From: Paenibacillus sp. FSL W8-0186
Lineage (GTDB): Bacteria > Bacillota > Bacilli > Paenibacillales > Paenibacillaceae
Direction of reading: 5' to 3'
DNA length: 64,000 nt
NCBI RefSeq assembly: GCF_037969765.1
Contig: NZ_CP150207.1
Coordinates: 4,803,001 to 4,867,000 of the forward strand
Below, piece by piece: positions 18,144-27,598 of the stretch. The notes below the pieces were generated by a model. That model did no database searches, had not been told where the DNA came from, and worked only from the letters and a program-made list of their open reading frames with translations. A program made the position numbers and the translations under genes. How positions within the stretch are numbered: the first letter of the stretch is position 1; every line of letters starts with the position of its first letter.

Positions 18144-19364
18144 CTAAGTCGTAGTTGAACGACGCTCGGGAGGCTGCACACTCATACGTTTGCCCGCTCT
18201 TAGCGATAGCCCAAAGCAAAGCAGCAGAACGATGCATGCGAGAGTATAAGGATAATTGATATTTATATCGAACAAATATCCCGCGAGGATCGGCCCGGCA
18301 ATATTGCCGAGACTCGTATATGCCGAATTAAGCCCTGCGACGTAACCTTGCCGATCGGCAGCGAGCTTCGACATTTGGGTACCGATGGCTGGACGCAAAA
18401 TATCAATCGCCAGAAAGACGATAAAGGTAACGGCAAAAATCATCCAAAACTTGTGCACAAAAAGCGTCATAAGAATGAAAATTCCCGCAAACAGAAGGCA
18501 TACCGAAATGACGTTTTTCTCGCCAAAGCGATTCAAAATCCAACTGAAGGCCGTAGCTTGAACTACAGCGCCAGCGATGGAGCCAAATGTAATGATAAAG
18601 GCAATATCTCCGGGTTCAAAACCGAATTTATGATCGACAAACAGTCCGAAGACCGTTTCGAAATTGGCAAGCCCAAAAGACATGACAAAAACGATGATCA
18701 AGCTTAAGAAAAAGGGCTCGCGATAAGAATGAAGCAATTGAGTTAAAAAGCTGCTCTCTTTATCCGATGATGCAGGGGATTCGGAAGACGCCTTTTGCAT
18801 AGTTAGAGACTCCCGAAGGACAAACAAAGAAATACAACCTGCTATAAGCCCCGCAACTCCTGCGGCATAAAACGGGACGCGGATCCCGAACTCGGCGATA
18901 TACCCTCCGATTCCAGGCCCGATAATAAATCCTGTCGTAATGGCCGCATTAATGTAGCCCATCCCAGCTGCACGCTCATCCTGTGTCGTAATGTCAGCGA
19001 CATAAGCCATCACGGCCGGCATAATCATCGCGGCGCTAATACCGCCAAGCATCCTTGAAATATACAGCAGCACGGGAGCACTCGCCAATCCGAACAGCAC
19101 CTCGGAAAAAGCAAATACGATCATGCCGATGACAATCATCCGCTTTCTTCCGTAAGAGTCGGCCAAGCGGCCTGCCAGAGGCGAAAATAGAAACTGTGTC
19201 AGTGAGAAGGTAGCCACCAGCAGGCCGACCGTACTCCCGCTAATCCCCAAACTATTCATAAATTTAGGCATGATCGGGATGATCAGCCCAATTCCCATAA
19301 AAACTAGAAAAATATTCAACATCAGGATCAGTACCGCACCCCGATTTTTCAACATTAACCCCAT
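18144..19364 (-). CDS. MFS multidrug/tetracycline-type efflux transporter
   Basis: A 406-residue protein with 12 predicted membrane helices. Family motif A appears between helices 2 and 3 as GRLADSYGRKRMIVIG, and the helix-5 antiporter pattern appears as GFIIGPGIGGYIAEFG, so it is a drug:proton antiporter of the TetA/Bmr type. The start at 19364 was chosen for GGAGGAA about 6 bases upstream. A TetR-type repressor gene lies directly upstream on the same strand, with related inverted repeats before both genes. The drug specificity is unknown. Confidence 0.9.
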   Translation of the reverse strand: MGLMLKNRGAVLILMLNIFLVFMGIGLIIPIMPKFMNSLGISGSTVGLLVATFSLTQFLFSPLAGRLADSYGRKRMIVIGMIVFAFSEVLFGLASAPVLLYISRMLGGISAAMIMPAVMAYVADITTQDERAAGMGYINAAITTGFIIGPGIGGYIAEFGIRVPFYAAGVAGLIAGCISLFVLRESLTMQKASSESPASSDKESSFLTQLLHSYREPFFLSLIIVFVMSFGLANFETVFGLFVDHKFGFEPGDIAFIITFGSIAGAVVQATAFSWILNRFGEKNVISVCLLFAGIFILMTLFVHKFWMIFAVTFIVFLAIDILRPAIGTQMSKLAADRQGYVAGLNSAYTSLGNIAGPILAGYLFDININYPYTLACIVLLLCFGLSLRAGKRMSVQPPERRSTTT

Positions 19365-19393
19365 ACAGAATTCCTCCAACGTTGTATGCAAAC

Positions 19394-19407
19394 ATACTGA
19401 ATATTCA
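19394..19407. promoter_or_regulatory. Candidate TetR operator before the MFS gene
   Basis: ATACTGAATATTCA contains the perfect 10-bp palindrome TGAATATTCA and shares the half-site ATACTGAA with the larger palindrome before the TetR gene. It lies 30 bp upstream of the MFS start. Confidence 0.5.
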
Positions 19408-19460
19408 TTCAAAATGATGAAAAAAGAAAAACGTCTATCGACGTAAATTTTAAACCTGAA

Positions 19461-20060
19461 CTATTTTGAGGGCTTGGCGATTCCATGCAGAAACACATCC
19501 ATAGCCAATTGGTAAGCCTCAAGCGTCTCCTGCCGGTCCATGTTTCGCGCATGCTGGCTTAAGCCAAGCAGTAGACTGTCCAGGATGATGGCTAACCCCT
19601 CTACATTTGTATTTTTAAATTCGCCGTTATCGATCCCTTTCTGCAGCAATTGCTGATTAAATATGAGATAGCCTTTGACAATTTCATTAATCCGCTCTTC
19701 CACGTCCGAAGCTTTCTCCGAATTGTTATAAAATTCATCAGCGGCTCTGGTCAGTGGATGGTTTAATTGATCGAGCGCTAAATGCTCAGCCATGCCGTGC
19801 AATTTATCGATCGTGGTTAGGTAGAGCGGCTCCTTCGCTAGCCATGTCTCCTCCCACTCGAGGTTCCATTCATCAATCAAATATAGAAACAAGCCTTCCT
19901 TGTTCTTGAAATGATAATAAATGTTGCCCGCGCTGCAGCCGGTAGCCTTCACAATATCTTCGATCGATGTAGCCTTGTACCCCTTCTGCACGAACAAAGC
20001 TCTAGCGGCATCGGCCATCTTCTTCTTGGTTTGTTCGCTTTGCCGCTTCTTTTTATTCAT
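19461..20060 (-). CDS. TetR/AcrR family transcriptional repressor
   Basis: The product is 199 residues. The N-terminal HTH (about 10-56) has the family pattern AARALFVQKGYKATSIEDIVKATGCSAGNIYYHFKNKEGLF; the rest is the helical ligand-binding domain. It precedes the MFS pump gene by 97 bp in the same direction, so it most likely represses the pump and itself until an inducer binds. A 24-bp palindrome lies 20 bp upstream of its start codon and fits autoregulation. Confidence 0.9.
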   Translation of the reverse strand: MNKKKRQSEQTKKKMADAARALFVQKGYKATSIEDIVKATGCSAGNIYYHFKNKEGLFLYLIDEWNLEWEETWLAKEPLYLTTIDKLHGMAEHLALDQLNHPLTRAADEFYNNSEKASDVEERINEIVKGYLIFNQQLLQKGIDNGEFKNTNVEGLAIILDSLLLGLSQHARNMDRQETLEAYQLAMDVFLHGIAKPSK

Positions 20061-20080
20061 TCCTGAATCACCGCTTTCAG

Positions 20081-20104
20081 AATACTGAACAATTATTCAG
20101 TATT
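20081..20104. promoter_or_regulatory. 24-bp palindromic operator before the TetR gene
   Basis: Perfect 9-bp arms AATACTGAA and TTCAGTATT are separated by six bases (CAATTA). The same half-site occurs before the MFS gene. Confidence 0.65.
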
Positions 20105-20194
20105 ATAATCGAATAAGGCCAGCTTAGGCAACCCCTTTTTAAATCGTACCTAGCACCAAATCATCCATGCGAAATGATGCCATAAATATATAAC

Positions 20195-20239
20195 AAAAAA
20201 AGGTACAGCCACCCAACCACTTAAGGGACTGTACCTTTT
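20195..20239 (-). terminator. Terminator of the SLH-GH16 gene
   Basis: AAAAGGTACAG pairs with CTGTACCTTTT, and a run of seven T follows on the minus strand. It lies 34 bp after the stop codon. Confidence 0.8.
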
Positions 20240-20272
20240 CTATAATTGCTTTATACCGGCGTTCCTGACAGT

Positions 20273-23200
20273 TTAGTCTACTTCAACCAGCACGATATTG
20301 TCTAAAATGACCTCCGTATTGGAACCCAAACCCTCAAGCTCGCCCACATTCATATCGATTCTGGCATGATCCTCTGTCGTACCCTTCATTGTAAATGTAA
20401 ATGTGTATCTCTGCATATCCGTGGTCAGTGACAAATCCGTTCCGAAATAGCCGACATGCCAAGGATCTTCGCTTAGCTTTTTTCCAAGACCGATATTTAT
20501 TTTTCTCGGAACGCTCGCACGGGCATCCAAGGAAATTTGATAGGTTTTACCTTCTTCGAGCCGGATTCCCTCCTGGCTGATTTGAGGATTCCAATTTTGG
20601 CTTCCTGCCGAACCGATTTGGATCACCATTTCTCCGCCACTCTGGGTTAAGCTTCCGGAAGAATGCCCGTTCCACTCATCCCCCCAATAGGCCGACCAAT
20701 GATCCGTTCCTTCGCCGAACAGTCCGTTCTGAATCAGACTGCTGCTAAGCCGAATATTATCCAGAAAAATAACTCCCGCCTTATCGTATACGTTCCCTCC
20801 AATCGTTAGCTGGCCCAAATCAAATTCCAGCTTGGCATTGGTTTCCGTCGGATGGTTCATCACGAAGGAAAATTGCTGCTGCTGCTTCACCTGAGTTAGC
20901 CAAATCGTAGGCTTGCTGCCGTCAAGGAAATCCGTATACGCATAGTTATTGCTTGGATCCACAACGCCTACACCCAATTGAATCGGCCGATCTACCGTGG
21001 AATAGACATCAAAGGTTACCGAGTAGATTCTCCCCTGCTCCAACGTGAGACCTTCTTGATAGACCTGCTGATTCCAATTTTCGGGCATTAATTCAGGGAG
21101 TTGAATTTGCATGACCCCATCTTTTGCAATAATAGAGAGCTTATCGGACTTATTGTCCGACTGGTAGGTCTGCCACTCACTGACATCAGCATCAAATGTC
21201 CCGTTGCGAATTAGATTTCCAGTGTAACTCCGCTGATTGGCATCCGTCAGCGTAAAATAGTCAATATTCACATGAGGAGCATAGATTTGCAAAGTCTGGA
21301 TTCCTTCATTCAGCTCAATGGTCTGCTCCATCAGTTTGAAGATTCCCCAATCTCCCGTATTCGCTACGTTCCACGTATATTTGAAATCCGCATCAGTCTC
21401 CTGGATCTCGCCTACGGGCAATGTGTGCGTATATACGCTGCCCTGCTTGGCCAGCAAGGTCAAGGATCCGCCGCCCTCATATCCCGACGCAACGTAGTAA
21501 GCAATCTTGTATTCGCCAGCCTTCTTGACATCGATGATGTACTGCATCCAGTCGCCCGGATCGATCCAGCCAACGCTTAATCCGTCTTCTCCCTTTTGTA
21601 CGCCTTTCATATCAGAATAATTCTCCGCTTCAATCCGCTTCGAACCGTTGACCACCACAGGCGGACTCATTTCCTTCAAACTCACGTTATCCAGCTCAAG
21701 GCGATGCGTCAAAGCACCCAACCCGAACTCAAGCTGGCTTGAGCTGTGCACCGGGCCCATTGTAAAAATCCATGAATAAGTTTGCGGTTCTGTTCCTATG
21801 GTAAACACTTGCTCTCCATAAAGACTCGGCTTATCTTCATTGCCTATCCGTGCCGAAATGGATACGTTATTTTCCGCTCTAGCGCTAAATGACAGAATGT
21901 ACATCTTTCCTTCTATGAGGTTTAACCGATCCTGACGAAGAACAAGCGCATCAGGCTGTCCGGCAGTTCTTGGCTTTACGTACAGCTTGCGGTCAGTTAT
22001 CGCGCTTCCGACATAATAATTCGCATCCGCGCTGCCCGGTCCATCGATCTTCCAAAAGCCGAGGCGATCCTTGCCTTGATCAAAAGTGCCGTTATAAATC
22101 AAGTTTCCGCTCGGTAATGCATCACGAGGCATATTTGGATCGGGATCAGCAGTTTTAACAAGACGCACCTCATCAATCCATACCGGCAGGGTGCCTGCGT
22201 CCCCCATATTAAACTCTAGTCTGGCATTGGAGTCCGTATCCGAATTCATGGTAAAGGTATAGGTGTAGTTTTGCCGATCCGCGGTAAGCGCAACCGTTTT
22301 GTCATCCATATAGCGGGTGTAGCTCCGGTCAGGACCCGACAATGACGCTATCATCGTTCTGTCTCCTGACGACCATGCATCAAAGGACAACTGGTAGGTC
22401 GATCCTTTAATCAATGGCAAACCGGCTTGAATCAGTTGGATGGCGTAATTGACGTCCCCTTCCTGATCTATGGTTGTTTTCACTGCTCCTTGATCCACCG
22501 CCACAGATCCTCTACCGCCGAACAGATCAGCAGGTGGGGCGAACGGTTGAAACACCCAATGGTTCAATTCATCTTCAAACGTTCCGTTCTCCACATAATT
22601 CCCATCTTCACCCGGCTCTCTTATGACTACGTTCTTTGCTGCAGGCATAACCGGCTGGCGATATGCCTGCCCATCCCTTTCATAGACACGGACATAGTCT
22701 ACGAGCATCTTTTGCGGAAATTCCGTAGTTGAGTCCGGACTCCCTGGCCAATCGCCGCCAACAGCCAGATTCAACTGCAGGAAGAAGTCCCTGTCAAAAG
22801 GTGCGGGATAGGTGTATTCTCCACCTTCCTGCGGATTTTGACTGAACCAGTTGTTCTGCTTGGAATACAACACGCCGTCCACGTAAAAACGGAACTCTCC
22901 GGGCTCCCATTCTACCGCAAAGGTATGAAAATCGTCGGCAAACGTGGCACCTTCAGGCAGAGTGTAACTGCCCTGCGATTGCTCATGAGGCAGTCCATAG
23001 TGAAGAGTGCCATATATTTTATTCGGCTCATGGCCCAGAAGCTCCATGATATCGATTTCTCCGCTAGCCGGCCAACCGGAATACAAATTCTGATCCGTAG
23101 GCATCATCCAGATCGCTGGCCATATTCCTTTGCCTTGCGGCATTTGGGCACGAATCTCAAATCTGCCGTAAGTCCAATCTCCCTTGCCTTCGGTCGTCAG

Positions 23201-24955
23201 CTTCGCGGAAGTGTATGCATTGCCTTGATAATCTTCCTTATGGGCTTCAATAACTAAATGCCCGTTCTCAATGCGAGCGTTCTTTGCGCGATCCGTATAG
23301 TTTTGAAGCTCATTATTCCCGTAACCGCCACCGCCTCGCACATGGTTCCATTTACTGGTGTCGATATGGGTTCCTGCGAATTCATCATTCCAAACCATAT
23401 TCCATGCTTCAGGCTTAATATTTGCTTCCGTCAAGACAATCTGCCGGAAACGGACAATCTTTCCGTTCTGATCAACTTCATAAACTCCAAGATACTTGTT
23501 AATGCTTGAGTCAACCCCAGAGATATCGGTTCCTGATTCATAGGGATCTATCAATAAACTGCTCTTATGCAATGCTTCCCCGGCCTGCATAGAGGAAATC
23601 CCTTTGTTGGATACCAGGACAGCCAGCCGGTTCCCTGCAGAGACTGTGGCAGTTACCTTTGTTGTACCAGGTAAGCTTCCTTGGGCAATCACAGGTGACC
23701 AGGAGTCAGGCGGACGGGATCCCGAGTCGCTGCCCGTGCCAGGGCTGCTATACCCCGGAGATGGAGTCAACCCGCCAGTCTCTTTCCCCGTATTCCCTGC
23801 TGGAACGCCCTTCTCGTCAGCAGATATCAACGCTTCTCTCTCAGACGGCCAAATGTACTCTTTCCCTTGCTCCAGCTCTTTGCCGTTTACCATGATTCCT
23901 GCCGCTTCAGATTTTACGCGGGAGATTTCACCTTTTCCACTAATTACTGTTCCGCTAGAACCTTTCTGAAGCATCAATTGCTGAATCGCAGCTCCATCAT
24001 CTACGTGAAGCACAGCCGGACTGCGCAATATCAGCTGTTGAATGACGGAATCATCTTCAACGATTACGCGGATAGGGTGATCCTGATTATACAGCACCAC
24101 CTTTGCTAATCCCGTGTTTTTGATATGGATGCTGTTCTGCCCACCGCCGTTTATGAAGGTTACGCCGGCGACCTTCGTGTTTTCTATCGTAACGTCCCCG
24201 TTGCCGATTCCCTGGGTTAGATACAGATTTCCCGTAATCTCTTTGTTCCGGAGCATTACAGCTTTCGAATTGACTACAGCATTTGCCAGGGTTTCCTTCC
24301 GTTCATCGGTGACAGCCTTGTTGTACAGTGTCCCGGCAAGCCGATCCAGCATGACAACCGCCTCACCGCGGGTAACCCATCGATCAGGCCGGAAGGAACC
24401 GTCCGGATATCCTTGGATGGCCCCCGCCATAACCAGTTCTTTTACAGCAGACAAGGAATAAGGGCGAATTTCTGATTTGTCCGAAAAAATACCCATCACA
24501 TCCGTGCCCGTTCCCCGCTCGGTTTCAGACAGCTGAAATGCTCTGGACATCATCACAGCTGCTTCGGCTCTCGAAATCGAGTTGTTAGGTTTAAACGTTC
24601 CGTCTTCGTACCCCTTAATAAATCCGGCATGAGCAGCTGCTGCCAGGGAAGAAGCATACCAAGCGTCCGCCGGCACATCCTTAAATGCGGGCTGGTCCGT
24701 TCCGCTAATACCAAACACCCGCTGCAGCAGCATACTGAACTCAGCTCTGGACATAGGCTGATTCGGATGGAGCTTCCCATCGGGATATCCCGACAAAACT
24801 CCCAAAGAGGTCCACTTCCCGAGCATAGCTTCGGCCCAATGGCCCTTTATGTCACTTTCCTTGGAGTCCTCTTTCATCGGACTGGCATAACCCGCAGTCA
24901 TGAAACTGCTGAACAACATACACAGGACTAGACCTTGTGCAATGAACCGTTTCAC
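20273..24955 (-). CDS. S-layer-anchored multimodular GH16 beta-glucanase (laminarinase type)
   Basis: The product is 1560 residues from a GTG start. The order is: signal peptide (1-25); three SLH domains (about 33-210, e.g. GYPDGKLHPNQPMSRAEF) that bind secondary wall polymer; a beta-helix-like stretch (about 220-350); a Pro/Gly/Ser linker; a GH16 catalytic domain (about 515-760) with GEIDIMELLGHE carrying the nucleophile and acid/base Glu; then CBM4/9-like modules (beginning VENGTFEDEL and IYNGTFDQG), a CBM6-like module (KRIEAENYSDM), and two more CBM4/9-like modules. It should cut beta-1,3- or mixed-linked glucan at the cell surface. The layout matches SLH-bearing Paenibacillus laminarinases. 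It is transcribed divergently from the binding-protein gene at 25133. Confidence 0.93.
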   Translation of the reverse strand: MKRFIAQGLVLCMLFSSFMTAGYASPMKEDSKESDIKGHWAEAMLGKWTSLGVLSGYPDGKLHPNQPMSRAEFSMLLQRVFGISGTDQPAFKDVPADAWYASSLAAAAHAGFIKGYEDGTFKPNNSISRAEAAVMMSRAFQLSETERGTGTDVMGIFSDKSEIRPYSLSAVKELVMAGAIQGYPDGSFRPDRWVTRGEAVVMLDRLAGTLYNKAVTDERKETLANAVVNSKAVMLRNKEITGNLYLTQGIGNGDVTIENTKVAGVTFINGGGQNSIHIKNTGLAKVVLYNQDHPIRVIVEDDSVIQQLILRSPAVLHVDDGAAIQQLMLQKGSSGTVISGKGEISRVKSEAAGIMVNGKELEQGKEYIWPSEREALISADEKGVPAGNTGKETGGLTPSPGYSSPGTGSDSGSRPPDSWSPVIAQGSLPGTTKVTATVSAGNRLAVLVSNKGISSMQAGEALHKSSLLIDPYESGTDISGVDSSINKYLGVYEVDQNGKIVRFRQIVLTEANIKPEAWNMVWNDEFAGTHIDTSKWNHVRGGGGYGNNELQNYTDRAKNARIENGHLVIEAHKEDYQGNAYTSAKLTTEGKGDWTYGRFEIRAQMPQGKGIWPAIWMMPTDQNLYSGWPASGEIDIMELLGHEPNKIYGTLHYGLPHEQSQGSYTLPEGATFADDFHTFAVEWEPGEFRFYVDGVLYSKQNNWFSQNPQEGGEYTYPAPFDRDFFLQLNLAVGGDWPGSPDSTTEFPQKMLVDYVRVYERDGQAYRQPVMPAAKNVVIREPGEDGNYVENGTFEDELNHWVFQPFAPPADLFGGRGSVAVDQGAVKTTIDQEGDVNYAIQLIQAGLPLIKGSTYQLSFDAWSSGDRTMIASLSGPDRSYTRYMDDKTVALTADRQNYTYTFTMNSDTDSNARLEFNMGDAGTLPVWIDEVRLVKTADPDPNMPRDALPSGNLIYNGTFDQGKDRLGFWKIDGPGSADANYYVGSAITDRKLYVKPRTAGQPDALVLRQDRLNLIEGKMYILSFSARAENNVSISARIGNEDKPSLYGEQVFTIGTEPQTYSWIFTMGPVHSSSQLEFGLGALTHRLELDNVSLKEMSPPVVVNGSKRIEAENYSDMKGVQKGEDGLSVGWIDPGDWMQYIIDVKKAGEYKIAYYVASGYEGGGSLTLLAKQGSVYTHTLPVGEIQETDADFKYTWNVANTGDWGIFKLMEQTIELNEGIQTLQIYAPHVNIDYFTLTDANQRSYTGNLIRNGTFDADVSEWQTYQSDNKSDKLSIIAKDGVMQIQLPELMPENWNQQVYQEGLTLEQGRIYSVTFDVYSTVDRPIQLGVGVVDPSNNYAYTDFLDGSKPTIWLTQVKQQQQFSFVMNHPTETNAKLEFDLGQLTIGGNVYDKAGVIFLDNIRLSSSLIQNGLFGEGTDHWSAYWGDEWNGHSSGSLTQSGGEMVIQIGSAGSQNWNPQISQEGIRLEEGKTYQISLDARASVPRKINIGLGKKLSEDPWHVGYFGTDLSLTTDMQRYTFTFTMKGTTEDHARIDMNVGELEGLGSNTEVILDNIVLVEVD

Positions 24956-25132
24956 CGTATACTCACTCTCCCTTATCGCAATGTAAGTTCATTATAAAAG
25001 GGATGTTGCCATCGGCCATATAACTACTTCTTAGCTTTTCTAGCTATCCGTTAACTAGTTTGATCGGCAAGGCGGAACCAGCGTTCAATGTCAATTCGTT
25101 CCATGATACAATGATTTTCGGAGGGATAATAT

Positions 25133-26695
25133 ATGAAAAAAATATGGTTCGTACCAGCAATACTCCTCATTCTGATAGCGATGTACGAACTCTATCAACA
25201 CGGCCAGTGGACGCAATCCGACGTACCGTCTGAGAGCCGAAACCAACCGGAAATATTGACAACCGTATTTAGTTTGCGGCCGTCCCTTAGCTTCAAGAAT
25301 GGCGAAAACATTGAAGATAACGTTCATACCCGATCGGTACGCGAGAAATTAGGCATTGATCTTCAATATTTATGGACAACCCCAGACAGTACATTCTCAA
25401 CCAAATTGAAGCTGCATCTGCTGAATAAACAAGAGATGCCCGATATTATTCCGGTTAGAACCGATGTCGTTCATCAGATGATTGATTCCGGCCAATTTAT
25501 GGCCGTAGATGATTTGTTCGAGCAACACGCGTCTCCCGTCTGGAAAAAGGCGATGAATGAGAACCCTTCCGTCTGGTATCCTTACGAACGGCAAGGAGAG
25601 CATTATGCCATTCCGATCCTGGATTATGACTACAATTCCGATCCCATGATGTGGATTCGGGAGGATTGGCTTGAAAAGGTCGGGTTGTCCCCTCCTACCA
25701 CCCTGCAGGAGCTGGAAAAGGTGCTTGAGGCATTTACTCACCAAGATCCCGACGGCAACGGGAAGGATGACACCTACGGCCTGGCCGTTAGTCTGGGTAA
25801 CACCATCAGCACTTGGATGGCTGACATCAGCTGGGTATTCGGCATGTACGGCTGCCTGCCGGAACAATGGAATTTCTGCGAAGCTCAGAATCAGTTGGAG
25901 TTCGGGTCGATCCAAACTTCAGCCAAGCAAGGTTTGATCAAACTTAGAGAATGGAGAGAGGCAGGGTACTTTCCGAATGAAGCGTTATGGCAGGATGAAG
26001 AGTCGGCCGCCCGATTATTTTCCCAAGAAAAAGCAGGCATCGTTATCGGCCCCCATTGGATGCGGTTCTGGCCGCTTAACGTACTCACGGAAAAAAATCC
26101 CCAAGCTAAATTCATCGCCATTCCCCTGCCAAAAGGGCCTGACGGTAAATCGTATCATCGCGCTTCCCAACCTAGAAACGGAGCTGTACTCATCAACAAA
26201 AACATCAGGAATCCACAAGCCTTTTTCCGTTACATGAACGACCTGTACGAAACGCAAGGATTAGGCGAAGGAGAATTCGCGTACGGCATGGCAAAAGACT
26301 ATGACTATACGATGGTAAATGGCAAGTATTCCATGGATCGAAGCCTCATCCCCGGCGGTTATGTCGATGTCACGGCCTATACCCTCACCTATGACGGCGC
26401 ACGAATTCCGTCCCATTGGACAAGAATGGTGTCCGACACCGAGAAACCGGTTCTCGCCCAATTATTTTCCAGCCGGTTACCCAACGAGTATCAAGGCCCG
26501 CCGACACCAACCATGCTGGAGATAGGCGACCAGCTTCAACAAACACAGCATGAGACGTTTTTACAAATCATTTACGGTAAAAAAAATATAGACTACTTCG
26601 ATGATTTTGTGGCGAATTGGAAGGCAAACGGCGGAGAACAAATGACCAGAGAAGTGAACGAATGGTATCAGTCCATTCAAGGAACAAGTAAATAA
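25133..26695 (+). CDS. Extracellular solute-binding protein with membrane anchor, no lipobox
   Basis: The product is 520 residues, LplA/YtcQ-like. The N-terminus (residues 4-20) is a hydrophobic helix followed by YELYQHGQW, without any lipobox Cys, so it is probably held by an uncleaved helix. The fold has family features: QEMPDIIPVRTDVVHQM, REDWLEKVGLSPPTTLQELEKVLEAF, then DPDGNGKDDTYG, an EF-hand-like calcium loop. GGAGGG stands 7 bases before the ATG. Next on the same strand is a lipoprotein lichenase. No permease gene adjoins it; the nearest importer lies 0.9 kb downstream on the opposite strand with its own binding protein. It could serve that importer or act as a sensor. Confidence 0.8.
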   Translation: MKKIWFVPAILLILIAMYELYQHGQWTQSDVPSESRNQPEILTTVFSLRPSLSFKNGENIEDNVHTRSVREKLGIDLQYLWTTPDSTFSTKLKLHLLNKQEMPDIIPVRTDVVHQMIDSGQFMAVDDLFEQHASPVWKKAMNENPSVWYPYERQGEHYAIPILDYDYNSDPMMWIREDWLEKVGLSPPTTLQELEKVLEAFTHQDPDGNGKDDTYGLAVSLGNTISTWMADISWVFGMYGCLPEQWNFCEAQNQLEFGSIQTSAKQGLIKLREWREAGYFPNEALWQDEESAARLFSQEKAGIVIGPHWMRFWPLNVLTEKNPQAKFIAIPLPKGPDGKSYHRASQPRNGAVLINKNIRNPQAFFRYMNDLYETQGLGEGEFAYGMAKDYDYTMVNGKYSMDRSLIPGGYVDVTAYTLTYDGARIPSHWTRMVSDTEKPVLAQLFSSRLPNEYQGPPTPTMLEIGDQLQQTQHETFLQIIYGKKNIDYFDDFVANWKANGGEQMTREVNEWYQSIQGTSK

Positions 26696-26785
26696 TATAA
26701 TAACTATGTTGAAAGATTGCTCTTTAATCCCCGTCGATAGTCCATCTAGAATGAAATAAGATTAAACGACAGGATGGATGATCAG

Positions 26786-27523
26786 ATGAAAAAGAAAATT
26801 TTTGTTTTTACCGTTTTAATCGCCTTATTGGGTGCAGGTTGTTCAGACAAAAACGGCGATACCCAAGAGTTACAACAAGAAAACACTTGGGCTCAAACAT
26901 TTGCAAGGCATGACCCGGCAAAGTGGGAGATGTCTACCGGATACTCCAATGGAGACCCTTTTGACTGTGTATGGTCAGCCGACAATATCCATTTCAACGG
27001 TTCAACAATGGAACTGATGCTTACAAAGAATGATACTGGAAATATACAGGGCTCGGAGTACAAAACCTTGGATACGTATCATTACGGAAAATATGAAGTT
27101 CGTATGAAGGCAGCCAAAAATACAGGAATTGTATCTTCTTTCTTTGTATACACTGGCCCCCCCTTCGGAACGCCTTGGGACGAAATTGACATCGAATTCC
27201 TTGGCAAGGATACGACCAAAGTCCAATTGAACTATTACACCGACGGGGTCGGCAACCATGAGAAACTGATTGATCTTGGGTATGATGCCTCTGAGGAATT
27301 CCACGATTACGCCTTTGAGTGGACAAAGGATGAAATCAATTGGTACATTGACGGAAAGCTGGTACATACGGCAACGGATGACATTCCCGTCACCCCTGCC
27401 AAAATCATGATGAACCTCTGGAACGGCACCGGTGTTGACTCATGGCTGGGCCCCTACGACGGTGCGTCCCCTATTACGGCGGAGTATGAATGGATGAAAT
27501 ACACCCCTTATACGGAGGAATAG
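26786..27523 (+). CDS. GH16 lichenase (endo-beta-1,3-1,4-glucanase), lipoprotein form
   Basis: The product is 245 residues. The signal peptide ends in the lipobox ALLGAGCSD, so the enzyme should be lipid-anchored outside the membrane. The GH16 lichenase core has [17 protein letters not shown] with the catalytic E-x-D-x-x-E, FDCVW near the substrate cleft, and the family C-terminal [15 protein letters not shown]. The start at 26786 was chosen because AGGATGG lies 8 bases upstream; ATG at 26774 would have no ribosome site. It is a close paralog of the secreted lichenase at 36815-37549. It should trim mixed-linkage glucan fragments next to the importer. Confidence 0.9.
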   Translation: MKKKIFVFTVLIALLGAGCSDKNGDTQELQQENTWAQTFARHDPAKWEMSTGYSNGDPFDCVWSADNIHFNGSTMELMLTKNDTGNIQGSEYKTLDTYHYGKYEVRMKAAKNTGIVSSFFVYTGPPFGTPWDEIDIEFLGKDTTKVQLNYYTDGVGNHEKLIDLGYDASEEFHDYAFEWTKDEINWYIDGKLVHTATDDIPVTPAKIMMNLWNGTGVDSWLGPYDGASPITAEYEWMKYTPYTEE

Positions 27524-27545
27524 AATCAAACACGATATGCAAAAA

Positions 27546-27583
27546 CAAACAGCTTATCTTCCTTTCGGAAAATAAGCTGTTTG
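27546..27583. terminator. Bidirectional terminator between lichenase and ABC permease genes
   Basis: The perfect 12-bp stem CAAACAGCTTAT / ATAAGCTGTTTG has T-rich tracts on both sides. It separates convergent genes. Confidence 0.85.
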
Positions 27584-27598
27584 CTTGTCTTTCTAAGG

